Shown: piece after piece, positions 23,651-30,550 of the stretch
Layout of the letters: every line of letters begins with the position of its first letter
How positions within the stretch are numbered: position 1 is the stretch's first letter
From: Acidobacteriota bacterium
GTDB lineage: Bacteria; Acidobacteriota; Polarisedimenticolia; J045
Direction: 5' to 3'
Assembly: GCA_017994815.1 (NCBI GenBank)
Contig: JAGOJY010000036.1
Span: forward strand, 1-39,916
Length of the DNA: 39,916 nt
Notes under the pieces: generated by a model
The model's database searches: none
The model's input: only the letters and a program-made list of their open reading frames with translations
What the model was told of the DNA's origin: nothing
Made by a program: the position numbers and the translations under genes

Positions 23651-24867
23651 CCGCCGTAGTGGACGAATCGCGGATCGGCGCGGCCGGCTTCGCGGGCCGG
23701 CAGGACCTGCGCGTGGAACTCGGCTCGCCGCAGTCGCTGCGCGAGGACTGGGAGCGCCTGCTGCCGCTGGCGCGCACGCGCAACGTGTTCGTCAGCTGGC
23801 ATTTCCTCTGCACGTGGTGGGAGCACTTCCAGCGCGAGCGCGAGCCGCGCTGCTTCGTCGTGCGCGAGGGTGCGCGCGCCGTCGCGATCGTGCCGCTGTA
23901 CCTCGAGCAGCTCGACTCGCGAGTCGGCACCGTGTGCGTTCTGCGCAACGTCGGCTACGGCGACGTCGTGAACCCGGACTTCCTCGACGCGCTGGTGGAG
24001 TCCGGCCGCGAGCAGGAGGTCGCCCGCGCGCTGGCGCCGTACGTGCTCGCCGAGCCGTGGCAGCTGGCCGAGTTCTCGGAGCTGGAGGATGACGGCTCGC
24101 TGACGCGCATGGCCGCGCAGTGGCGCGCGATGGGTGCCGTCGAGGTGCGCAGCGAGCCACGCTCCGTCTGTCCGTACATCCCGCTGCCCGAGTCGCTCGA
24201 CGCGTACCTCGCCTCGCGCGGCTCGCACTTCCGCCAGCAGCTCCGGCGCTACCGGCGTGTGATCGAGCGCGAGCTGGGAGTCGAGTGGCGCCGCGTGGGC
24301 GTGGACGTCGACGCCCAGACCGGGATCGAGCTGCTCGCGCGGCTGCACCAGGAACGGATGGAGGCCAGCGGGCGCGGCGGCAACTTCCGCAAGGAGGACT
24401 ACGCCAACTTCCACCGCGACCTCGCGGCGCGGCTAGCCGAGGCGGGCGAGCTGTATTTCTGGGTCCTGTTCATCGAGGGGCTGCCCGGCGCCTCGCACTA
24501 CGGCTTCCTCCACGACGGCGTCTACTACGGCTACCAGATGGGATTCACGCCGCACTACGAGCGCTACTCGATCGGGCACTACATGACGGGCGTCGTGCTG
24601 CACAAGCTGATCGAGGAAGAAGGCGCGCGCGAGATGAACCTCTTGCGCGGGTCCGACCCGTGGAAGTTCCGCTGGACCAGCCACGCGCGCACGACGCGGG
24701 CGCTGTGGATGCTGCGCCCCGGCCTGCGCGGTCGCTGGGCCTGGCTGCAGCGCACGCTCAGCCAGAGCCCAGCGCTGGTGCTGCGCAGCCTGGTCGGCCG
24801 CGACAACTTCGACGAGCTGCGCGGAGCGATGAGGCTCTTCTCGGGGCGCCGGCCCCGCGGCGCATGA
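23647..24867 (+). CDS. GNAT/FemAB-like acyl- or aminoacyltransferase
   Basis: A 406-aa protein of the BioF2-like/FemAB-type GNAT family (PF13480-like) found in EPS and cellulose-type loci. Two GNAT-like halves are visible: SWHFLCTWWEHFQRERE with VAIVPLYLEQ, then the core SHFRQQLRRYRRVIERELG, YFWVLFIEGLPGASHYGFLHDGVYYGYQMGF and NLLRGSDPWKFRW. It would transfer an acyl or aminoacyl group to the polymer repeat; a charged ACP or acyl-CoA made by nearby enzymes is a possible donor (inference). The substrate is unknown. Confidence 0.85.
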   Translation: MTAVVDESRIGAAGFAGRQDLRVELGSPQSLREDWERLLPLARTRNVFVSWHFLCTWWEHFQREREPRCFVVREGARAVAIVPLYLEQLDSRVGTVCVLRNVGYGDVVNPDFLDALVESGREQEVARALAPYVLAEPWQLAEFSELEDDGSLTRMAAQWRAMGAVEVRSEPRSVCPYIPLPESLDAYLASRGSHFRQQLRRYRRVIERELGVEWRRVGVDVDAQTGIELLARLHQERMEASGRGGNFRKEDYANFHRDLAARLAEAGELYFWVLFIEGLPGASHYGFLHDGVYYGYQMGFTPHYERYSIGHYMTGVVLHKLIEEEGAREMNLLRGSDPWKFRWTSHARTTRALWMLRPGLRGRWAWLQRTLSQSPALVLRSLVGRDNFDELRGAMRLFSGRRPRGA

Positions 24868-25877
24868 GGGAATTGGCCGCGCCGCCGCCGGCCGACTCGC
24901 TGACGATCGTGGGCAACAGCTGGAGCAAGCTGAAGCAGTTCCTCGCCGGCGCCGACCCGGACCGCTTCGTGGTCCATCCCTGGCCATGGGAGAACGCCTC
25001 GCGGCCGTACCACGTCGCGAACCGCCCCGACGACCCCGACGGTTACGGCGGCTATTCCCGCAACCACCGCATCGATGACGATGGGCTCCCGTATTACGCG
25101 ACGCCATCGGGACGCCTGTACGACCCGCTCGTCGTGGCCCGTTTCGGGCTGAAGATGCTGGCGATAGCCGACGCGACCGCGGATGCGTCGGTTCGCCACC
25201 GCGCGCGCGGCGTGGCCCCCGCCTTGATCGCCTCGGCGCGCTCGACCGGCGCGTGGGGCAGGGGCGGCGCAGCCGACGCGATGAGCACGGACCGACCCTC
25301 CGGATTGGTCCAGGGCGTGGTGCTTTCGGCGCTCCTGCGGCTTTCGGACATCCCGCCCGACCGCGAGTTGGAGGGGGTCGTGGATCGCGCGTTCGCGCGC
25401 CTCGCGGCCCCGGTCGAGCGCGGTGGGACCGTCGCGCGGCTCGACGGCGGACCGTTCTTCGAGGAGTTCCCGCGCCTGCCGCCGTCGCACATCCTGAACG
25501 GCTGCATCTACGCCTTGTTGGGTGTGTACGACCTGGCGGACAGCTTGGGGCACCGGGAGGCGCAAGACCTGGCGCGCGCGGCCGAGTCCGGCATGGCACG
25601 GTCCGCGCGACGTTTCGTCACCAAGACCGGGTGGTCGCGATATGCGCTCGGGGTGTACGGGCATGCGCCGCTCGCGAGCCTGCACTACCACGTGGCGCAC
25701 ATCGTGCTGCTGGACGTCCTCGCCCAGCGCACCGGCGAGTCCGAGTTCGCGCGCGTCTCCGACGTGTGGCGACGTTCGCTGCTCAATCCCGGTGTGCGCG
25801 TCCTCAACGCCTCGTTCAAGGCCGCGCTGACATTCTGGATGCGCAACGTCCGGTCCCTGCCGCTGCAGGACAGCTGA
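24864..25877 (+). CDS. D-glucuronyl C5-epimerase-like protein
   Basis: A 337-aa protein matching the C-terminal domain of heparan/heparosan glucuronyl C5-epimerase. Features are YNP-like YDPLVVARFGLKM, SGLVQGVVLSALLRLS, PFFEEFP, HILNGCIYALLGVYDLADS, WSRYALGVYG and SLHYHVAHIVLLDVLAQRTGE, an alpha/alpha-toroid pattern. Known members convert D-glucuronate to L-iduronate in the polymer. No signal peptide is visible, so it would act on a lipid-linked or cytoplasmic intermediate. No UDP-glucose dehydrogenase is in the window to make the uronic acid. It overlaps the GNAT-like gene by 4 nt. Confidence 0.85.
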   Translation: MRELAAPPPADSLTIVGNSWSKLKQFLAGADPDRFVVHPWPWENASRPYHVANRPDDPDGYGGYSRNHRIDDDGLPYYATPSGRLYDPLVVARFGLKMLAIADATADASVRHRARGVAPALIASARSTGAWGRGGAADAMSTDRPSGLVQGVVLSALLRLSDIPPDRELEGVVDRAFARLAAPVERGGTVARLDGGPFFEEFPRLPPSHILNGCIYALLGVYDLADSLGHREAQDLARAAESGMARSARRFVTKTGWSRYALGVYGHAPLASLHYHVAHIVLLDVLAQRTGESEFARVSDVWRRSLLNPGVRVLNASFKAALTFWMRNVRSLPLQDS

Positions 25878-25878
25878 G

Positions 25879-27060
25879 GTGCGCACTCCGCGACAGATCG
25901 GCCTGCGCAAGGCCGAGGCCCGGCTGTTGTTCCTCGGGCCAGCGACGTCGTGCCACACGCTGCGCTGGGTGCGACACCTGCGAGGCCTGGGCCACGAGGT
26001 GCTGCTCGCAACCGTGCACCCGCGCACCGGCGTGGATCTGCCGATGGTGTCGCTGGTCGGCGCGCCGGTCGAGGGCCACATGCCGGCCCGGCTGCTCCCG
26101 CAGGCTATCGCGTCGCTGCGCGGCGTGGCCCGCACCTTCCAGCCGGATGTCACGATCGCCTACTACATGACCAGCTACGGGCTCCTCGCCGCGTTGTCGG
26201 GGCTGCGACCGTGCATCGGTGCAGCCGCGGGGGGGGACGTGCTCGTGGACGAGTACGACGGCCCGCTCAAGCGCTTGCGTTCGTGGTTTGCTGCGCGCAT
26301 CGCGGTCCACCACTGCGACAGGATGCTCGCGTGGGCGCCGCATGTGGCCGATCGACTGGTCGAACTCGGCTTCGCCCGTGAGCGCGTCCTCGTGCAGCCG
26401 CGCGGCGTGGATCTCGCGACCTTCCGCTATCGCGTACCACGGCTGCGCCTCGGCCGAGATGCGCTACGCATCCTGTCCTTGCGCTGGCTCAAACCCCTTT
26501 ACCGCGTTGACACCCTGCTCGCCGCCATCGAACGACTTGCCGACCGGTCGCTCCCATGCGAGGTCATCATTGCCGGCGACGGGCCGGAGCGCCGGCACCT
26601 CGAGGCAGTCGCCGCCGGTATCGTGGGGCCAGTTCGTATTACTTTCGTCGGTCGCGTCAAGGCGGAGCGGATCCCGTTCCTGCTGAAATGGGCCGACGTG
26701 TACGTCAGCACATCGACCACGGACGGCGCTTCCGCCTCGCTGTTCGAGGCGTTGGCAACCGGGGTCTACCCCGTGGTCAGCGACATTCCGCCGAATCGCG
26801 AATTCGTGCGCGATGGCGAGACAGGCAGGCTTTTCCCCGTCGGCGATGCCGAAGCTCTGGCGGAGCGGCTCTGCGAACTCTACCGGGACGACGAGCGGCG
26901 GCGGAGGTCCGTCGAGGCCGCCCGGCACCTCGTCGTGACCCGGTTCGATTTCGAGATGAACATGCGGCGCATCGATGCCTATGTGCTAGGTTCTGCACGA
27001 CCCGGGGCGCCTGCCGAAAGAGAGCGCTCCCGGTCGGCCGAGGGAGAACGCGGTTCTTGA
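25879..27060 (+). CDS. GT4 glycosyltransferase, paralogue of the gene at 33063
   Basis: A retaining GT-B glycosyltransferase of 393 aa starting at GTG 25879. The N-domain has LLFLGPATSCHTLRWVRHL and TSYGLLAALSGLRP. VQPRGVDLATF is the linker. The donor domain has EVIIAGDGPERRHLE, RVKAERIPFLLKWADVYVS and TDGASASLFEALATG. The same blocks occur in the protein at 33063 (VSYGFLAALSGYRP, CPRGIDLELF, EIAGDGPERPRLE, TDGLPLSHFEAMATG), so the two are paralogues. By eye its third codon positions are less GC-biased than its neighbours, which may reflect a different history. The last 20 residues are a charged tail. Confidence 0.9.
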   Translation: MRTPRQIGLRKAEARLLFLGPATSCHTLRWVRHLRGLGHEVLLATVHPRTGVDLPMVSLVGAPVEGHMPARLLPQAIASLRGVARTFQPDVTIAYYMTSYGLLAALSGLRPCIGAAAGGDVLVDEYDGPLKRLRSWFAARIAVHHCDRMLAWAPHVADRLVELGFARERVLVQPRGVDLATFRYRVPRLRLGRDALRILSLRWLKPLYRVDTLLAAIERLADRSLPCEVIIAGDGPERRHLEAVAAGIVGPVRITFVGRVKAERIPFLLKWADVYVSTSTTDGASASLFEALATGVYPVVSDIPPNREFVRDGETGRLFPVGDAEALAERLCELYRDDERRRRSVEAARHLVVTRFDFEMNMRRIDAYVLGSARPGAPAERERSRSAEGERGS

Positions 27061-28478
27061 GCGTGATCGACCGCATTTACGGGTTGTACCGCCGGACGCC
27101 GGTGGCGCTGCAGAACCTGATGGTGAGCGGCTACGGCTGGGCGCTGCACCGCCGCCGCTACGGCCCGGAGCACGACGCCACGCTCGCGTTCCTGCTCGAG
27201 ACGCGCAGCTGGGACCGCGAGCGGCTGCGCGCGCTGGAGCTGGAACGGCTGAGAGAAACGCTGACCTACGCGGCCCGGCACGTCCCGTACTACCGCGAGC
27301 TGTGGCAGCGGATCGGCTTCGACCCGCTCGACGTGCGCGATTTCGCCGACCTGCAGCAGGTCCCGCCGACCGAGAAGGCCGAGGTCAAGGCCGACCCGTG
27401 GCGCTTCGTGTCGGAGGAGTACCACCGGCGCAAGCTGTTCAAGGGCAACACCAGCGGTACGACGGGCAAGCCGCTGACGACCTACAAGGACCGCGGATGC
27501 TACCAGCGCGTGTGGGCCTACCAGACGCGCCAGCGCCTGCAGTGGGGGATCACCGGCAAGGGGCCGCGGGTGTCGATCGGCGTGCGACCCGTGGTGCCGA
27601 TGTCGCAGTCGCGCCCGCCGTACTGGCGCCACGACTGGACCGAGGACAATTGGCTGTTCTCGAACTTCCACATGTCCGAGGCGACGCTCGACAGCTACGT
27701 CGCGCAGATCGCGCAGATCGACCCCGAGGAGATCAACGCCTATCCCTCGGGCGTGTACCTCGTCGCCGCGCACGCGCTGCGCCGCGGCGTGACGTCGATC
27801 CGCCCGCGGGCCGTGGTCACCTGCGCCGAGACGCTGTACAGCGAGCAGCGGCAGGTGATCGAGACCGCGTTCCAGTGCCGCGTGGCGGATCAGTTCGGCG
27901 CGGCGGAGGTCGTGTTCTGGGTCGGGCAGTGTCCGCACGGGACCTACCACATCAGCCCGGAGTTCGGGCATCTCGAGATCGTCGAGCCCGGCGGGACGGC
28001 CGCGCTGCGCGGCGCTCCGGGCGACGTCCTCGGCACCGGCTTCGTCAATCGGGCCCAGGTGCTGGTGCGCTACCGGATCGGCGATTCCGCGGTGATGCCG
28101 GAACGCGCGCCGGAGTGCCCCTGCGGTTGGCAGACCCCCGCGCTCGACCTGCTCGTCGGTCGCATCGACGACATCCTGTTCACGCCCGACGGGCGGGCGC
28201 TCGGACGGCTCGACATCGTCCTCAAGAAGATCGACGGCGTGCTCGAATCGCAGCTCGTGCAGGACGCGCCCGATCACCTGACGATCAACCTGACGCCCGA
28301 GGCGCAGCCGGTCCCCGCCGCCGAGACGACGATCGCCGGGCGCATCCGCGAGTTGTTCGGCCCCGACATGCGCGTCGACTTCTGCTGGGTGGCGCAGATC
28401 CCGCGCACCGCGGCCGGCAAGTTCCGCTACCAGATCAATCTCGTCAAGAACCGCCCCGGCACCCCCGTAATTTCGTAG
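27057..28478 (+). CDS. PaaK/CapK-like adenylate-forming enzyme (2)
   Basis: A 473-aa paralogue of the enzyme at 21105. The P-loop-like motif is GNTSGTTGKPLTT, followed by QFGAAEVVFWVGQCPHGTY, RYRIGDSAVM and a CPCG pair; the C-terminus has a PRTAAGKFRY stretch with the conserved catalytic Lys. It should adenylate a carboxylic acid. TTG 27057 gives a 4-nt overlap with the GT4 gene and has GGAG 10 nt upstream; GTG 27063 is the alternative. It ends the plus-strand run and is followed by direct repeats. Confidence 0.88.
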   Translation: MSVIDRIYGLYRRTPVALQNLMVSGYGWALHRRRYGPEHDATLAFLLETRSWDRERLRALELERLRETLTYAARHVPYYRELWQRIGFDPLDVRDFADLQQVPPTEKAEVKADPWRFVSEEYHRRKLFKGNTSGTTGKPLTTYKDRGCYQRVWAYQTRQRLQWGITGKGPRVSIGVRPVVPMSQSRPPYWRHDWTEDNWLFSNFHMSEATLDSYVAQIAQIDPEEINAYPSGVYLVAAHALRRGVTSIRPRAVVTCAETLYSEQRQVIETAFQCRVADQFGAAEVVFWVGQCPHGTYHISPEFGHLEIVEPGGTAALRGAPGDVLGTGFVNRAQVLVRYRIGDSAVMPERAPECPCGWQTPALDLLVGRIDDILFTPDGRALGRLDIVLKKIDGVLESQLVQDAPDHLTINLTPEAQPVPAAETTIAGRIRELFGPDMRVDFCWVAQIPRTAAGKFRYQINLVKNRPGTPVIS

Positions 28479-28482
28479 GGGG

Positions 28483-28786
28483 TTCAAAGGCCACTTCCAT
28501 CAAGGAAGCGTGCATCTCGCAGCGATCTTCAAAGGCCACTTCTATCAGGGCAGCGTGCATCTTGCGGGCGGACGGCTCGATGTGGTGACTGAAGAGGGGG
28601 GTAGGCGGCCAGCCGGAAGAGTGATCATCGCTTGCGGCTGCGGCTGGCCGCCGCAGGATCTTCAAAGGCCACTTCTATCAGGAAAGCGTGCATCTTGCGG
28701 GCGGACGGCTCGATGTGGTGACTGAAGAGGGGGGTAGGCGGCCAGCCGGAAGGGTGATCATCGCTTGCGGCTGCGGCTGGCCGCCG
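28483..28786. repeat. Intergenic direct repeats (one short, two long copies)
   Basis: The 11-mer TTCAAAGGCCA begins at 28483, 28528 and 28661. Copy 1 is short (about 45 bp). Copies 2 (28525-28653) and 3 (28658-28786) are about 129 bp, almost identical and 133 bp apart. Each long copy contains GGCGGCCAGCC and GGCTGGCCGCC as 11-bp inverted arms around a 27-nt loop, so it can form a hairpin. The repeats lie between the stop at 28478 and the convergent stop at 28846. They do not look like CRISPR (no spacers) or an insertion sequence (no transposase). On the minus strand all copies stay open and encode a repeated peptide like KMHA.LIEVAFE. Confidence 0.9.
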
Positions 28787-28788
28787 TA

Positions 28789-28808
28789 GGGCCGCCGCCT
28801 GGCGGCCC
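28789..28808. terminator. GC hairpin between convergent genes, terminator-like
   Basis: GGGCCGCC-GCCT-GGCGGCCC is a perfect 8-bp stem with a 4-nt loop, 37 nt from the stop at 28846. No T-run follows on either strand, so intrinsic termination is uncertain. The same two arms recur at 33044-33062, also beside a minus-strand stop. Confidence 0.45.
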
Positions 28809-28845
28809 GCCCACGACGGCGTCACGTAGTCCGCGGATGCTCCCG

Positions 28846-30195
28846 TCAACGCGTATCGGTGCGGTGAAGGTCGCGCACGTCCGCCGGGGGCGCACCCGTG
28901 CCCCCCGTGTTGAGCAGGATCTCGGCGCGGCCGGACGCGAGCGTCACCGACGTCAGCGTCTGGCCTTCGAGGGTCTGCATCGGCTCGTCGAGCGCGACGG
29001 TCTGCTGCGACGCGGTCGAGTTCACCAGCACCCGGCCGAGCGAGAAGCTGCGCGACGCCACGCCGTTCGGCAGCTTGGAGTAGGCGCCGAGCGGCGAGCC
29101 GAGATCGACGGCGGCCTCCGGGAACGTCTGGTCGAAGCGGTCCGCGATCGCCTCCTCGGCGGTGCCCTTCCAGAAGTTCATGCACGAGCGCGGCCCGGTC
29201 CACGTCAGCAGTGCCGTCGCGATCGCGTAGCGGTTCACTCCTGCCGAGTGCGCGCCACTGCCCATCAGCGGGGTGGACCACTTGCCGCGCTCGTTCACGC
29301 CGGCGAACAGGTCCACGTCCTGCTGCCACGACGAGCCGGTCTTGGACGTCGCGGCGCTGCCGGCGCCGGTGACCACCCAGTCTTCCATCGTGCAGCCGTC
29401 GGCGTGCTCGAGGAAGGCGTAGGAGTTCTGCTGCCAGCTCGGCGAGCTGGACGAGGCGAAGCAGCCGTTGAACAGCAGGACCTTCCCCGACCCGATCGCC
29501 GCCTTCATCGCGGCCAGGAACCCTTGCTGGTCGGCGATCCACATCGACTCGGTCTGCGTCGTCCCCCCGATCACCGGGGTCGCGCTGACCCAACCGCTCT
29601 GGACCTTGGCCGACCGGTACGGCCACGACGGGAAAGTGTTGTCGAGGAAGATGCCGTCGAAGGCGCGCTGCGAGCCCCACGCGCCGCCCGCGGTGACGAG
29701 GTCCAGGAGGCGTGTCGAGACGTAGTCCCGCAGCCCCGCGCTGCCGAGGTTCAGGCCGAAGCGGCAGTTGCAGTAGGCCGGATCGGCCGGGCAGCGCGCC
29801 GGATCGCATCCCTCGTCTTCGTGCGTGCTGTACGTCGCCACGCGATGCCCGTCGGCGTCGTGGTAGAACCAGTCCTCGTGGTTGGCCGAGATGTACTCGT
29901 AGTCCGGTGCTCCCGGCCCGGTGTCGAACCACGACTGGTACTCCAGCTCGACCAGCCGCGGATTCGCCGCGTCGTAGGCCGCGGGCGGTCCGCTGTCGCC
30001 CCACCCCGTGCCCAGCACGACGAGGTCGTGCGTCTGCGCGACCTTGCGCTGCTGCGTCGAGTCGGCACCGCCGGCGTGGTAGTTGGCCGCGACGCGGATC
30101 GTGCCGCCGTTCGCCGCATCGGTCTCGCCGAGCGCCGGCAGGAGCGCAGCGCACGCGAGCGTCAGCGCCGCCGCCAGGCACAGGGATCGCGTCAT
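28846..30195 (-). CDS. Secreted putative glycoside hydrolase (GHL15-like), HRTDTR tail
   Basis: A 449-aa secreted protein; ATG 30195 is chosen for GAGGAGG just upstream and a clean signal peptide (MTRSLCLAAALTLACAALLP). The body resembles a family of putative TIM-barrel glycoside hydrolases: HDLVVLGTGWGD, ANPRLVELEYQSWFD, the acidic strand end FDGIFLDNTFP, VLLFNGCF, then a cysteine-containing region and a C-terminal beta-sandwich (GRVLVNSTASQQTVALDE). It may trim or process the exopolysaccharide. The last six residues, HRTDTR, are identical to those of the divergently transcribed protein at 30551. A sigma-54-like element lies at 30232-30247. Confidence 0.75.
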   Translation of the reverse strand: MTRSLCLAAALTLACAALLPALGETDAANGGTIRVAANYHAGGADSTQQRKVAQTHDLVVLGTGWGDSGPPAAYDAANPRLVELEYQSWFDTGPGAPDYEYISANHEDWFYHDADGHRVATYSTHEDEGCDPARCPADPAYCNCRFGLNLGSAGLRDYVSTRLLDLVTAGGAWGSQRAFDGIFLDNTFPSWPYRSAKVQSGWVSATPVIGGTTQTESMWIADQQGFLAAMKAAIGSGKVLLFNGCFASSSSPSWQQNSYAFLEHADGCTMEDWVVTGAGSAATSKTGSSWQQDVDLFAGVNERGKWSTPLMGSGAHSAGVNRYAIATALLTWTGPRSCMNFWKGTAEEAIADRFDQTFPEAAVDLGSPLGAYSKLPNGVASRSFSLGRVLVNSTASQQTVALDEPMQTLEGQTLTSVTLASGRAEILLNTGGTGAPPADVRDLHRTDTR

Positions 30196-30231
30196 CCGTT
30201 CCCTCCTCGGGACCTCGCCCGGACGCATCGC

Positions 30232-30247
30232 TGCAAGAGACGCGCCG
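30232..30247 (-). promoter_or_regulatory. Sigma-54-type promoter of the putative glycoside hydrolase gene
   Basis: On the minus strand, CGGCGCGTCTCTTGCA has the invariant GG and GC 10 nt apart and a perfect TTGCA -12 box. The -24 box has mismatches. Transcription would start near 30221, giving a leader of about 26 nt with the strong ribosome site. Confidence 0.45.
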
Positions 30248-30465
30248 TCGCGCCACCCGCCGGTCTCCCGGACATGCCCGGAAAGCCGCGGACGACGGCG
30301 GTTCCCGGGGACCGCGGGCCGGCACCTGTCGGAAAGCAGACGTGGTATTTCATTACTGCAACGTTTGCCCGCCGGGGGCGCTCGGCCGACGGATCCGGGC
30401 CGCGGCGGCGATGGCAAGATCCTGCGGCACAGGGACTTCCGTGGACCGTGCCGGAGCCGGGCCGG

Positions 30466-30481
30466 TGGCAAGGGTGTTGCA
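30466..30481 (+). promoter_or_regulatory. Sigma-54-type promoter of the beta-helix gene
   Basis: TGGCAAGGGTGTTGCA matches TGGCACGRNNNTTGCA at all specified positions except one (A for C), with 10 nt between GG and GC. Transcription would start near 30493, about 58 nt before the TTG start codon. It is the best sigma-54 match seen in the window. The rest of the 355-nt gap between the divergent starts (30196-30550) holds no gene. Confidence 0.65.
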
Positions 30482-30550
30482 TCATTTTCGCCGGGGTTTG
30501 GACTGGGTCCTGAAGGCAACGTGTGTGCTCTTCTCCCGGAGGGTAGGGCC

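Noticed and set aside
28483..28786. CRISPR array
   Set aside because: Only three copies of unequal length with no spacer series, and no cas genes.
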